64,000 bases of DNA from Corynebacterium kalinowskii (GCF_009734385.1 NZ_CP046452.1:1984001-2048000), one strand, 5' to 3'; shown: positions 1-11,552, numbered from the stretch's first letter. Made by a program: numbers and translations. The notes: generated by a model from the letters alone, not told the origin.

Positions 1-874
1 GCGCGTGGTCCGACCACCGCAGGTCATAGGCAGCGGCTTTGTCCACCCAGGTGCGCTGCGCCCGAGCCAGCATGTTCGCCGTGGCGGCTTGGTAATCGAT
101 GCGCCACCCTGCCCCGGTGTCGAAGGCCTGGCCTCGATACGTCCACCACGTGTGTGGCGCATCCTCTGGCTGGAGGCGACGAGCCACATCAAACCACATT
201 GGGTTCGTCGCAGGCTGGCGCACCGGACGGTCTGAAGAGTAATTCACCGCTCCCAAGTAGGCGCCATGGGCCTGGACCTGGGACAGTTCATCTGGGAAAC
301 AACCGAATACGGAGTCCATGAAAGCACGCTCGTCAGCCAAGAAACCTGACTTCTTTTGGTTCGTCTTCCAGTTCTTTAGATCCTCGCGGCGGTGGCAAAT
401 GTTCCAATCTCCGCCAATCACCATGTCCTTGTTCGAGGCCGCAAGCTGAACCAGCTCTTCCCCGAACACATCGAGAAACTCGTACTTCTCATCCTGCTTT
501 TCCGTGTCAGCTGATCCTGAAGGCAAATACAACGAAGCTACCCGAACGTCGCGGGTCGTTGCCTGAATGAAGCGGCCGGCGGCTTCGAACCCTGGGATGC
601 CGATCTGGACGTCGACAAGCGGGGTGCGTGACAAAATGCCCACCCCGGCGCGTCCCTTCGCCTCAGCCTCCGCACCCGCGTAGTGCCACCCTGCATCCAG
701 AGCGGGAGCGAGTGCTTCCAGGGTTTGCTTTTCCGATGCCCGGACTTCTTGCAACAACACCACATCAGCGGGGGTTTCATCGAGCCAGGGCAGAAATCCT
801 CGGTTGGTTTCACTGCGCTCTTTCACTGCTGCGCGAATGCCGTTGACGTTAATCGTCGAGATGGTGAGAGTCAT
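1..874 (-). CDS. xth: Exodeoxyribonuclease III (partial, 3' end outside window)
   Basis: Class II AP endonuclease/3'-5' exonuclease of base-excision repair. The minus-strand frame opens at ATG 874 with MTLTISTINVNGIRAAVKE, the usual exonuclease III N-terminus. It continues without a stop for 291 codons to the window edge. Visible family motifs are INVNGIRAA (metal-ligand Asn), LQEVRA (catalytic Glu), GDWNICHR (the GDxN motif) and, at the edge, LRWSDHA (the C-terminal SDH motif). Because SDH lies near the end of the family, only a few residues are missing. Start and identity are clear; the C-terminus is not in the window. Confidence 0.93.
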   Translation of the reverse strand, partial: MTLTISTINVNGIRAAVKERSETNRGFLPWLDETPADVVLLQEVRASEKQTLEALAPALDAGWHYAGAEAEAKGRAGVGILSRTPLVDVQIGIPGFEAAGRFIQATTRDVRVASLYLPSGSADTEKQDEKYEFLDVFGEELVQLAASNKDMVIGGDWNICHRREDLKNWKTNQKKSGFLADERAFMDSVFGCFPDELSQVQAHGAYLGAVNYSSDRPVRQPATNPMWFDVARRLQPEDAPHTWWTYRGQAFDTGAGWRIDYQAATANMLARAQRTWVDKAAAYDLRWSDHA

Positions 875-912
875 GGCTAAGGATTCTATCGGTCACGTTA
901 CAAGATCGGTTC

Positions 913-1512
913 TTAGCCGACGCGAGCCCGACTTTTTCTTTCTTCAGAGCTAAAGTGCACCCAGGCCAGATGCAATAGCCACAGCGCCAGCCCACCCTCA
1001 GCAAACATGGCGGCCACGTCGTTGACAAAACCAAACATCATCTGCAGAAATACATTCCCACGTACCGCGCTGATAACCATCCACGAAACGGCGAAAAATA
1101 GGTAAGCAAAGCCGCACACGCGTGGCAGCCGAGTGTCTTCCAATACGAGGAAAGCCGCGATCAGACAGCCCAGCGGAAAAAGGATCTGCGAAAAGCGTTG
1201 GGGAGCTTCGATAAGCAGGTAGTTATGAACGTCGTTGTTCGACTCCCACACATAGAACAGGCCACCTACGACCGCAATGATTGCTTGAACGATGGCCCAC
1301 CCGGCCCGACGCTCCCAAAACCAGCTGACCAAAATGAGAGCTACGAAAACCTGATTGAGCCCACCTCCCAGACGCCACAGATTCGGATTCAGCCAACCAG
1401 GTTGCACTGCAACACCCAACACCTGCCACAAGAATCCGACCACAACGGTGCCAGCATAGAGAACAGCGGCCCACGCCTCGCGACGCGATAAGTCGTTCTC
1501 TACTTCGCTCAC
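913..1512 (-). CDS. Multi-pass membrane protein, unknown function
   Basis: A 199-residue very hydrophobic protein with about six predicted membrane segments (near residues 15-35, 50-65, 70-88, 110-127, 132-150 and 165-185) and a short basic C-terminus. No catalytic motif was recognised. The GTG start lies 2 bp after the stop of the upstream MFS gene, so it is almost certainly the last gene of a three-gene minus-strand operon (3325 to 913). Function is unknown; co-transcription with a transporter suggests a membrane-related role. Confidence 0.7.
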   Translation of the reverse strand: MSEVENDLSRREAWAAVLYAGTVVVGFLWQVLGVAVQPGWLNPNLWRLGGGLNQVFVALILVSWFWERRAGWAIVQAIIAVVGGLFYVWESNNDVHNYLLIEAPQRFSQILFPLGCLIAAFLVLEDTRLPRVCGFAYLFFAVSWMVISAVRGNVFLQMMFGFVNDVAAMFAEGGLALWLLHLAWVHFSSEERKSRARVG

Positions 1513-1514
1513 AC

Positions 1515-2786
1515 CTAGGTTCCGTTCACGTCTTTCACGGCAAAATATGTTGATTCTGCCATTTTAAGACTTCGCCGCCGAAGTAGCACTGTTGGTAGCC
1601 ACACGACGAGTGCCGCTATCGCCATTGCAGCTCCAGCGAGGGATGGCGCTGCATAGGAATACCCCGCCGCAATCACGGCACCGCCCAGAGCTGCACCTGC
1701 TGCATTAGCTAGGTTAAGCGCTGAGTGATTCAAAGCCGCGGCTAAGGTTTGCGCCCGCCCAGCGACGTCCATCAGCCGAATTTGCAGCTGTGGCACCAGC
1801 GCCGACCCGAAGAATCCGATGACACCGAACATGATCGTGCCTGAAATGGGATGCGCAGACAGGACATAGAAACCGAGCATCACAGCCACGATGGCAGTCA
1901 GCGTCACACCGATACCGATCTCCAGGTTCCGGTCTGCCAGCCAGCCGCCAAAAAGGTTGCCGACCAAACCGCCCGCCCCATATGCGGCCAGCACTACCGG
2001 GATCAGCACAGGATCCATCGCAGCCCGGGTCGGATCGGTCATCGTCCACGCAATGTAGGTGTACACCGCGAACATGCCACCGAAACCCACAGTGCCCATT
2101 GCGAGAGTGAGCCACACCTGGGACCTAGCCAGCGCACCCAACTCTGTGGCCGCCGATGTCGGCTTCATCTTCGTCATATGTGGCATAAAGAACCACAGCG
2201 CGAGAACCGTCGCCAGACCTGCCGCCACGACAAGGCCATAGGCCGCCTTCCAATGAATTACCTGGCCCAGCCACTGAGCGAAGGGAACACCGCCAATAGT
2301 TGCGGCGGAAAATCCAACGCCCACCAAGGCCAAAGCTCGACCCCGCTGCCCCGGTGGAGCCATCGATGCCGCGCACAGTCCCGAAACCGAGAAGAAGGCT
2401 CCGTGGGGCAATCCGGTAATGAAACGAGCGAGCAGCAGCCAACCGTAACCAGGAGCCAAGATAGTCAAGCTGTTTCCAACAACGAAAAATGCCATGAGTA
2501 TCAACAGCAGTCGGCGACGCGGAATGAAGCCCGTCAATGTGGTGATCAGTGGCGCTCCCACCACGACGCCAAGCGCGTAGGCCGAAATGATGTGCCCGGC
2601 GCGGTCCTCTGACATCCCGTAGTCATCCGCGATCAAAGGGAGCAAACCCATCGAGACGAACTCAGTAGTACCGATACCAAAACCACCCAAAGCGATCGCG
2701 ATCATGACGATAGTTCGTTGAGTTGGCGTGATGTCTGATTGCCGGGGAAGAGCCCTACGTTGCCACGATGGAGAGGTAAATTTCAC
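1515..2786 (-). CDS. MFS transporter, DHA1-type efflux permease
   Basis: Twelve-helix major facilitator related to AraJ/Cmx-type drug or sugar efflux permeases. Early features are the TTEFVSMGLLP segment of helix 1, a basic loop GFIPRRRLL between helices 2 and 3, and LARFITGLPHGAFF in helix 4, which is typical of DHA1 members. The frame is open to 2861, but that start overlaps the preceding gene. GTG 2786, 11 bp after that gene's stop, gives 423 residues and keeps helix 1 complete, so it is preferred. The substrate cannot be told from sequence. Middle gene of a three-gene operon. Confidence 0.85.
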   Translation of the reverse strand: MKFTSPSWQRRALPRQSDITPTQRTIVMIAIALGGFGIGTTEFVSMGLLPLIADDYGMSEDRAGHIISAYALGVVVGAPLITTLTGFIPRRRLLLILMAFFVVGNSLTILAPGYGWLLLARFITGLPHGAFFSVSGLCAASMAPPGQRGRALALVGVGFSAATIGGVPFAQWLGQVIHWKAAYGLVVAAGLATVLALWFFMPHMTKMKPTSAATELGALARSQVWLTLAMGTVGFGGMFAVYTYIAWTMTDPTRAAMDPVLIPVVLAAYGAGGLVGNLFGGWLADRNLEIGIGVTLTAIVAVMLGFYVLSAHPISGTIMFGVIGFFGSALVPQLQIRLMDVAGRAQTLAAALNHSALNLANAAGAALGGAVIAAGYSYAAPSLAGAAMAIAALVVWLPTVLLRRRSLKMAESTYFAVKDVNGT

Positions 2787-2797
2787 GCTGCCACACG

Positions 2798-3325
2798 CTA
2801 CACCTTCGCGACCGCTACCGCACTTTCCGTCTTCATTTTCTCGATCGCGTAAAACGCCCACAGTATTAAGGCGATGGTGGCATTCGCGCCCACGAATTCA
2901 GTAAGGAGCCCCAATGGTGTGCTTAGACGGACCCCGACTCCTGGGATTAGCGATATGAGCCAAAAAGCTCCCGCTAGTAAGTACCCCGCACCGATAAACC
3001 TACGAAACCCTCCCACTCGTATTAAGGCGCAGCCAAAGAACATAAAGGCGACAGGGATAGCAAAATCGGAAATCGGGCCTAGGAGTCGGCCCCCTTCGGT
3101 GGCAGCGAGGAAAGTCCCATCAATCACCCCCACCGAGAGCAAAAAGACAAATGCCACTATCGAATACGGAAACCTTCGAAATAGCGTGAGCGAGAACAAG
3201 ACATAACCACACAAATACAGCGCCACGGAGGTCATGTGCAGCGGGCGCGCATTTTCGCCTGCAACCCAAATACCCAATGCAATCCCCGTACACACGACGT
3301 GAATTAACAAAATTGACGCACCCAA
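2798..3325 (-). CDS. Multi-pass membrane protein, unknown function
   Basis: A 175-residue hydrophobic protein with about five to six membrane helices and a short charged tail (YAIEKMKTESAV). No recognisable active-site residues. No ATG is available near the 5' end and no strong ribosome-binding site is visible, so the TTG at 3325 is a tentative start. It precedes the MFS transporter by 11 bp in the same direction. Function unknown. Confidence 0.6.
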   Translation of the reverse strand: MGASILLIHVVCTGIALGIWVAGENARPLHMTSVALYLCGYVLFSLTLFRRFPYSIVAFVFLLSVGVIDGTFLAATEGGRLLGPISDFAIPVAFMFFGCALIRVGGFRRFIGAGYLLAGAFWLISLIPGVGVRLSTPLGLLTEFVGANATIALILWAFYAIEKMKTESAVAVAKV

Positions 3326-3479
3326 CCGGGCGTACTTTTGTTCAAAGTGAGTAAGAATGATTTCGCCTTAAACGATTAACTGCTTCCCTACTGGCGAATT
3401 CTAACAACAACCGTGAGTGCAGCACTCCCAATCTCGATTCTCAGGGGTATCTCACCCTACCCCGCAAGGCAGTACCTAG

Positions 3480-5792
<2,313 letters not shown>

Positions 5793-5807
5793 CGCGCCGA
5801 CAAAATT

Positions 5808-5860
5808 GGCCCCTAGTTCGGATTCCCACTCAAAGTAAGGATTCGAACTAGGGGCCTTTT
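5808..5860. terminator. Bidirectional terminator between icd and the deacetylase gene
   Basis: Perfect 13-bp arms (GGCCCCTAGTTCG at 5808-5820, its complement at 5844-5856) followed by TTTT on the plus strand and preceded by AAAA. It lies between the convergent stops at 5792 and 5874 and can serve both. Confidence 0.9.
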
Positions 5861-5873
5861 CGGCTTTGCTTAT

Positions 5874-7655
5874 CTACAGTTCCTTTGCTGGTACGAATTC
5901 GTAACCAAGGCCCTCGATGCCGTCAACAATCTCTTCCAAGATCTTGATGTCCAGGAACGGGTGGAAGAAGAAGCTAGCGGTTGCTTCTCGCACCACTGAG
6001 TTCTTTTCCGCATTGCCCACAAGCAGTGAAGGTGGACGCGCCGCGTGGTTATTTAGCATCTGGACTGATGGATTACCGATGTTTTCCGGCAGCACGGTAC
6101 CACCGTAGACATCGCTAACCGAGTACGGCAGGATCTGGGTAAGAGACGTGAAGAAATCCTGGTTCTTTCCGGTGATAAGCCCGGAATAGTAATCGGTTTG
6201 TTCGTAACGGTATTCATAGTTTTGCGCCATCGCCTCGTAGGCGTTGGGGGTGGCGCCGTAGTGTGGCGTTTCGAAGATGTCAGGTTCGCCGAGTCCTGCC
6301 GCAACGAATGCCTGTCGGCCGCGCTCGATACGATCGGCGTGATCGGACACCTCATCATTAATCAGCGGTCCGGTGAGCTGTACCCAGGATTCCTGCTTGC
6401 ACTCTTCAAACACCCACGGCTTCGAGTCTTGGGTGCTACAGCGGGAGCGCAGGAACTCATAGTCGGCAGCGCTGGCAGCACCCGGATATGGGTTTTGCAT
6501 TGCGCCATATTGGTGAGTGGTGCCGTGCTGGATCAAAGTGCCACCCTTTGACTGCATGTATTTCAGCGCCTCGACGACCTTCGGGCGATCCTTGAGCTCT
6601 AGGCCAACGTGTCGATCATCTTTCGGATCCCTCGTTTCTGCCACGTAGAACGGGATGACAGCAACTTGGAACGGCACGTTTCGACTGCCGAGGAAGTCCG
6701 CAACGCGACGAAGGTCATCGGGATTCGACATCGCGCTGACGTCCTCGATACGCACTGCCGCCTTTTGCGTGCGTGGCGCTTCCGGAGCGAGCAGATCGAA
6801 ATACAGGTCAGCGAAGGCTAGGTAGTGAGACCCTTCCTGTTGCCACTCGAAAGGAAGGTCATTTACATAGGTAATGTTCCCAGTGCGAACTGCCCAGGGG
6901 AAGCTCTCCCCTGGCGCGCCAGCACAGGCCTTTGGAGTTTCCTTCGATCCGCAAAGCGCGGTGCCTAGAACCTCGACCTTAGCCGGATCAGTGATTGCAG
7001 GCAGCAACATTTCGCGACTCTTCTCGTGTCGGGAAAGCACCTGTCCCTTGTATTCAATCGCCGTGATTTTGTCTGCGCTGTTGTGCTGAAAGGCATGTGG
7101 ATCAATGCCATATTTTTCAATAAAGGCAGCTTCTTCCGGGGACTCATCCACGCCAGCAAGCTTTTCCAAGTTGCTATTGGCCCATAACACCTTCTTGTCA
7201 CCCTTTAAGATGTCGTCTCTCAGGGCTGCCGGGATTTCTTGGCCATAATCGTATCCCTGATAAATGAGCGCATCGTACTGGTCGATCTGACCGGGTTGGT
7301 AGTCACCAATCGGAAGCACGGAAACCTTACCGAAGTGGGTAGCGAGGTTTCCGGCCAGCATTCCTAGTACCTCGCTGTCGCCGGAAGCGCCGTCGTAAAG
7401 CACCAGCGTGTGCTTGCCGCCATCTTTTCCATAAGTGCTGTCAAAAACAGAACTAGAGTACAAAGGCTCGAGGTCATCCTTGCCCTTGAGCGGGTCGACA
7501 AAACTCTTGGCCACTGGAGAATTCAAACCGGGCTCTGCGTCATCATCAAGTACAAAGAAAACGACCGTCATAGCTGCAATCACGCTCAGGACAGCGATGA
7601 TGGCTAATAAAATCCCAGCTTTTTTACTGCTAGTAGCCATATTGGTCGATTCCAT
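5874..7655 (-). CDS. DUF2334 membrane-anchored polysaccharide deacetylase-like protein
   Basis: A 593-residue protein with one N-terminal membrane anchor (about residues 12-36) and a large extracellular part. The second half (AVRIEDVSAMSNPDDL..., QVAVIPFY, GGTLIQHGTTHQYG, FETPHYGATPNAYEAM) is typical of DUF2334 proteins in the polysaccharide deacetylase superfamily. The paired HG/H and late H residues are candidate metal ligands. GGAG a few bases upstream supports ATG 7655. It is the last gene of a tight four-gene operon with a processive glycosyltransferase, so the likely role is deacetylating or otherwise trimming the exported polymer, as PgaB or IcaB do. The family assignment is firm; the substrate is inferred. 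Confidence 0.82.
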   Translation of the reverse strand: MESTNMATSSKKAGILLAIIAVLSVIAAMTVVFFVLDDDAEPGLNSPVAKSFVDPLKGKDDLEPLYSSSVFDSTYGKDGGKHTLVLYDGASGDSEVLGMLAGNLATHFGKVSVLPIGDYQPGQIDQYDALIYQGYDYGQEIPAALRDDILKGDKKVLWANSNLEKLAGVDESPEEAAFIEKYGIDPHAFQHNSADKITAIEYKGQVLSRHEKSREMLLPAITDPAKVEVLGTALCGSKETPKACAGAPGESFPWAVRTGNITYVNDLPFEWQQEGSHYLAFADLYFDLLAPEAPRTQKAAVRIEDVSAMSNPDDLRRVADFLGSRNVPFQVAVIPFYVAETRDPKDDRHVGLELKDRPKVVEALKYMQSKGGTLIQHGTTHQYGAMQNPYPGAASAADYEFLRSRCSTQDSKPWVFEECKQESWVQLTGPLINDEVSDHADRIERGRQAFVAAGLGEPDIFETPHYGATPNAYEAMAQNYEYRYEQTDYYSGLITGKNQDFFTSLTQILPYSVSDVYGGTVLPENIGNPSVQMLNNHAARPPSLLVGNAEKNSVVREATASFFFHPFLDIKILEEIVDGIEGLGYEFVPAKEL

Positions 7656-7675
7656 GATGCTCCGTTCGTTGCGAT

Positions 7676-8335
7676 TTAGTTGTAAGTCTTTAAGTCAGTG
7701 AAAGTGACGCGCGCGTCTTCTGTGTACAGGCCAATGGCGCCACCAAAGTAAGGGCTCTCTTCGTCGGTGAACTCACCCAGTTGCTGCCCATTAGCGAAGA
7801 ACCGCATGGTCGTGCCCTCGTGAATCACGTGGACGCGGTGTTCCTGGTTCAGCGCGAATGTCGGCTCATGTCCAGATGCGAGGAATCGCTGCGCCCCTGG
7901 ATACGCAGGATCTTGCTTGGATAGTTCCCATCCGTTGGGCTTCAGGGCGAGCGCATAAAAGCGATTATTGTCCTCATAGTTCCACAACACCCAACCCACT
8001 TCCCATGGGTTGGGTTCACCCTTACGCACCTGCTCTTCAGTGTTCACCGTGATTTCAAAATCAACCTTTTCACCGAATTCTTTATCGGTGTGGACCAGGC
8101 AGGCGTGGGTCACGGAAGCGTCTTCGGCAGACTTTGGGTACATCGTGACTGAATCGTCATTACCTGTCACGGCTCCGTGCCCGTCAAATGCTAGATGCCA
8201 TTGACCATAGGTTTTGCCCTGTTCCCATTGGCGGTTCTGCTGGCTTTGCTGCAGTTCGTCTGGTGTGCAACTTGTTCCGGTGCTCAAGACAATTCCGATC
8301 GATAAGGCTGCAAAAAACGATTTTCCCATACGCAT
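7676..8335 (-). CDS. Lipoprotein with concanavalin A-like (LamG/DUF1080-type) domain
   Basis: A 219-residue secreted lipoprotein. The N-terminus is a signal peptide ending in a lipobox (STGTSC, Cys 23). The remainder is a beta-rich domain (WHLAFDGHGAVTG, VGWVLWNYEDNNRFYALALKPNGW, GGAIGLYTEDARVTFTDLKTYN) of the lectin/glucanase jelly-roll type, which often binds carbohydrate. AGGGGA six bases upstream supports ATG 8335. It sits 9 bp after the glycosyltransferase gene and 20 bp before the deacetylase gene. This suggests it helps bind or hold the exopolysaccharide at the cell surface; that role is inferred. Confidence 0.78.
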   Translation of the reverse strand: MRMGKSFFAALSIGIVLSTGTSCTPDELQQSQQNRQWEQGKTYGQWHLAFDGHGAVTGNDDSVTMYPKSAEDASVTHACLVHTDKEFGEKVDFEITVNTEEQVRKGEPNPWEVGWVLWNYEDNNRFYALALKPNGWELSKQDPAYPGAQRFLASGHEPTFALNQEHRVHVIHEGTTMRFFANGQQLGEFTDEESPYFGGAIGLYTEDARVTFTDLKTYN

Positions 8336-8344
8336 AAGTGTCCC

Positions 8345-9730
8345 CTAACGAGTTAGGTTTTCACGTTGCGACGTGCTTGATGTGGTGCCAATTGGATCGA
8401 TTTCTGGACCCTTCGATTCAATAGCGAGAGACTCCTCAGGTTCCTCGGAGTGTTCCTCCGCAACTCGCTCAGTCTTGGCCCAACCGTGCTGTCCGCGAAT
8501 TTGACGCCACAGTGCCTTCCATCCCGCGATTCCCCACAGCTGAGCATAGAAAACGTAGACGTGGCAGAGCAGGAAAGACTTGAAGAAGTTGAGCTTTGGT
8601 TCTTTTCGGAGGTAGATAAGGCTCAAAACCAAAGTCGGGCCGACCGCGAACAGATAGATGAAAGCGTAGCGCCAGTCCACATAGGTGCTGCCTTGGAATA
8701 GGCCGAGGACAAAGGAAATGATCCAGATCATGAACGAGAAAGTAAAGAAGGTGACGCATAAGAGTACGACCGGGCTGACAATCACCACGAAGATATCAAC
8801 GCGGGTAGGTCCCCATAGTCGAGTGAGAACGTTCGGAATCTGACCCCATGCCTGAAGATAGCCCTGGAACCAACGAGTACGCTGACGAATCCAACGGCCA
8901 AGATCTTCTAATCCCTGTTGGTGAACGGCGACCTTAGGACAGTACGCCAGTTTGAACCCGAGCAAGTGCAAGCGAACGCCAAGGTCCAAATCCTCTGTGA
9001 GGGAGTCACTCCATGGGTCGCGCCCAAGTAGGCGTAACGCCGACACGCGCACAAACTGACCATTGCCGCCCAAGCCAACGCTGTCGAAGCGAACTCGTCC
9101 CCGCTGGAATACCTCTGTATAGAGCACAAACTCAAGATCCTGCATGCGGGCGAGCAGGTTGCTCACGCGGTTGTTAATACGAACGCCAATTTGTGCGCCT
9201 GCGAGCTCAGGATCATCGAAAGCTGGGAGCACGTAGTTGAGCGATTCCGGTTCCATACGTCCGTCAGCATCTACAACTACGATGATGGTGTTTTCCGGGT
9301 CAATATTGGGATTCAGGCCACCGTCGTAAATGAACTGGAATGCGGCGTTGAGTGCTTTACCTTTGCCTTTTCGCGCGTTGGGCAAGGTGCGCTGAAACAG
9401 GTGCACTCGCGGGTCATCAATCGACTTAATGATGTCGCCCGTGCCGTCGTCGGAACCATCGTCAATGACAACGATGCTGAGCTTGTCGTAATCCAGAGTG
9501 AGCAGTCGACGAACCGATGCTCCCACCACAGTGGCCTCGTTCAGGCAGGGCATGACGAAAACTACTTCAGGTTTATTGCCCCGATAAGTACGGTAGTCAC
9601 GTGGTTGCCATTCGGACCGGCCGACTCGGGACAAAATCATCAGCACGACAAGGTACAACAAGGACAGCAGAATTACTCCCAGTGAAATCACCAGGACAAA
9701 ATCGATTACTTGACCGTTGAAGTGCAGCAT
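8345..9730 (-). CDS. Processive family 2 glycosyltransferase (poly-N-acetylglucosamine synthase-like)
   Basis: A 461-residue membrane glycosyltransferase resembling PgaC/IcaA. Order: one N-terminal membrane helix (residues 9-34), the GT-A catalytic domain, then a C-terminal bundle of helices. Catalytic motifs are VVIDDGSDDGT, VVVDADG (DxD), SLTEDLDLGVRL (ED) and RQRTRWFQG (QxxRW), so all signatures of a processive synthase-exporter are intact. The C-terminal tail is rich in Glu and Ser. It is second in the four-gene operon, 9 bp after a small membrane protein in the position of PgaD. The polymer could be PNAG or another beta-glycan; the sugar is not determined here. Confidence 0.87.
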   Translation of the reverse strand: MLHFNGQVIDFVLVISLGVILLSLLYLVVLMILSRVGRSEWQPRDYRTYRGNKPEVVFVMPCLNEATVVGASVRRLLTLDYDKLSIVVIDDGSDDGTGDIIKSIDDPRVHLFQRTLPNARKGKGKALNAAFQFIYDGGLNPNIDPENTIIVVVDADGRMEPESLNYVLPAFDDPELAGAQIGVRINNRVSNLLARMQDLEFVLYTEVFQRGRVRFDSVGLGGNGQFVRVSALRLLGRDPWSDSLTEDLDLGVRLHLLGFKLAYCPKVAVHQQGLEDLGRWIRQRTRWFQGYLQAWGQIPNVLTRLWGPTRVDIFVVIVSPVVLLCVTFFTFSFMIWIISFVLGLFQGSTYVDWRYAFIYLFAVGPTLVLSLIYLRKEPKLNFFKSFLLCHVYVFYAQLWGIAGWKALWRQIRGQHGWAKTERVAEEHSEEPEESLAIESKGPEIDPIGTTSSTSQRENLTR

Positions 9731-9739
9731 GACTGACTC

Positions 9740-9988
9740 TTAAACGGCTTTCCGCTCGATTGCGCGCTGCAGGCCGGCCGGGGCGGTTTCCAGGCTTTCA
9801 ATGCGAGATTGCAGCTCGGATCGGTAGGCCAGTGCGGCCCGGCGGCGTTGGCCCGCTGGACGCCAAGTAAGAACGATGACGAGCAGGCTTGCGACGAATC
9901 CGGCGAGCGCAAGCGCCGCGCCGAACTCAAGAAGCACACGTGCGGTCGCGTAAACCACATCAATGATAAGAGTTAGATTAATAGCCAT
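9740..9988 (-). CDS. Small membrane protein, first gene of the exopolysaccharide operon
   Basis: An 82-residue protein with one or two membrane helices (about residues 5-42) and a basic, helical C-terminal tail (RPAGQRRRAALAYRSELQSRIESLE). It precedes the glycosyltransferase by 9 bp. Size, topology and position match PgaD/IcaD-type accessory subunits that help the synthase, but no sequence motif proves homology. An AAGGAT sequence lies about 11 bases before ATG 9988. Confidence 0.65.
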   Translation of the reverse strand: MAINLTLIIDVVYATARVLLEFGAALALAGFVASLLVIVLTWRPAGQRRRAALAYRSELQSRIESLETAPAGLQRAIERKAV

Positions 9989-10370
9989 ACTGAATCATGA
10001 TCCTTATGTGTAGCCGAGGCAGCCCCAACATGGAGCAGCTATTGGCAAAACAGAGAAATCTTGCCTTAGACGATAGCGCCCTTCCTGAAAGATAGGTAGT
10101 TGCAACTTAACATAGGCCAAGAAGCGCTTCTAGTTAATCTCAGGATTCAAAAGATCCTTATGATTTTCATTTCCAGGCAATATTTACCGATATGTGACCT
10201 GAAGCAATGTCCACCTGAGATATAGGTAAGTTTTACCAGATAATTGACGAATGCTAACCATATGATCACATCAGTTTAAGATCACTGTTGACATGTCATA
10301 TTTATAATTGCACACCCCCGTTAGTCACCCCTAATCCGCACATTGGAATCGGCATTCAGCTAAGCAAGCG
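9989..10370. other. AT-rich divergent intergenic region
   Basis: About 380 bp without a convincing gene, clearly richer in A+T than its flanks. It must hold promoters for the exopolysaccharide operon (minus) and the oxidoreductase gene (plus). A 10-bp perfect palindrome TGACATGTCA (10289-10298) lies about 70 bp before the plus-strand gene and could be an operator. No promoter with proper spacing stands out. Confidence 0.5.
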
Positions 10371-11552
10371 ATGACTACACTGGCGGACATGAAACAGACC
10401 TATGACATCGTCTTGTTCGGCGCCACCAGTTTCGTCGGACGTCTTACCGCCGATTATCTCGCTCAGCATCACAGCGATCTCCGCATTGCCATCGCAGGAC
10501 GTAACTGGGCCAAGCTGCAGAATCTACGACTGCCCTTCACTCCGCTGCGTGCAGACGCAGCGAACAAGCAGGAGCTGGATCAACTTGCTCGCAGCGCAAA
10601 GGTGATTATCTCCACCGTCGGACCGTATACCCGCTACGGAGACTACTTAGTCGACGCCTGCGCAGAAAGTGGCACCCACTATGTGGATCTATGTGGCGAA
10701 GCCCTCTTTATCCGTCGAATCATTGACCGTTGGCACGGCAAGACTGACTCAAAGATCGTCCACTCCTGTGGATTCGACTCGGTGCCCAGCGACATGGGCA
10801 TGTTTAATCTGTGGCTCAAGTCGGGGCGCAGCACCTTCCGTGAGGTCGTCATGGCCGTCGATAAGCTGCAAGGCGGGCTGTCCGGCGGCACGATCGACTC
10901 CATGCGCGAGGTAAGCCAGGATGCCAAGCGGATGCCCAAAGGTGGCGCCATCTTGCACAGTCCATATTCCCTCTCCCCGGATCACACACGGGAACCTGAC
11001 CTGGGCGCACAACCGGATCTCGTGGCCGAGTACGTCCCGCTGCTGAAACAATGGGCGGGGCCGTTCTTCATGGCAATGTTTAATACGCGAGTTGTCCGGC
11101 GCAGCAACGCCCTCAGCGACTACCGCTACGGCGATCAGCTCCGTTACCGCGAGGTCACCCCGACCGGCGAGGGCGTGGGCGGCCAGCTGAAGGCCAAGGC
11201 ACTGTTGGGAGCAATCGGCGCGGGTTTCGCCACGATCATGACCGAGCCGCTACGCAAGCCCCTCTCCCGCATCATCCCCGAGCCCGGTGAAGGACCCAAG
11301 AACATTGATGAAGGCGGGTTCGTCATCACTCACCACGGCGTCACCACTGATGGTCGGTACGTCTCAGGACGGGTCAGCGCGGAGGGCGATCCGGGATATA
11401 AGGTCACGGCGATGATGTTGGCCGAAGCGGCAGTCACCCTTGCTACTGCGCCACAGGGATTACCCGCTGCGACCGGAGTGCTCACCCCGGCGACGGGCCT
11501 TGGCGAGCCGTATTTAGCGGCCTTGAAGCGAAACGGTATGGCGTTTGGCTGA
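10371..11552 (+). CDS. Saccharopine dehydrogenase-like / trans-acting enoyl reductase family protein
   Basis: A 393-residue NAD(P)-dependent oxidoreductase. The N-terminal Rossmann motif is YDIVLFGATSFVGRLTADYL, followed by ISTVGPYTRYGDYLVDACAESGTHYVDLCGE, HSCGFDSVPSDMG and a C-terminal segment. This matches the saccharopine-dehydrogenase-like proteins of actinobacteria (Rv2449c and trans-acting enoyl reductase Rv2953 relatives), some of which reduce double bonds in complex lipids. Its own substrate is unknown. A second start, ATG 10389, just before the Rossmann motif, is equally possible. The 3' end overlaps the convergent membrane gene by about 70 bp. Confidence 0.85.
   Translation: MTTLADMKQTYDIVLFGATSFVGRLTADYLAQHHSDLRIAIAGRNWAKLQNLRLPFTPLRADAANKQELDQLARSAKVIISTVGPYTRYGDYLVDACAESGTHYVDLCGEALFIRRIIDRWHGKTDSKIVHSCGFDSVPSDMGMFNLWLKSGRSTFREVVMAVDKLQGGLSGGTIDSMREVSQDAKRMPKGGAILHSPYSLSPDHTREPDLGAQPDLVAEYVPLLKQWAGPFFMAMFNTRVVRRSNALSDYRYGDQLRYREVTPTGEGVGGQLKAKALLGAIGAGFATIMTEPLRKPLSRIIPEPGEGPKNIDEGGFVITHHGVTTDGRYVSGRVSAEGDPGYKVTAMMLAEAAVTLATAPQGLPAATGVLTPATGLGEPYLAALKRNGMAFG

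Noticed and set aside
10288-10308. TTGACA and TATAAT as a promoter
   Set aside because: The hexamers look perfect but are only 9 bp apart, too close for a sigma-70 type promoter.
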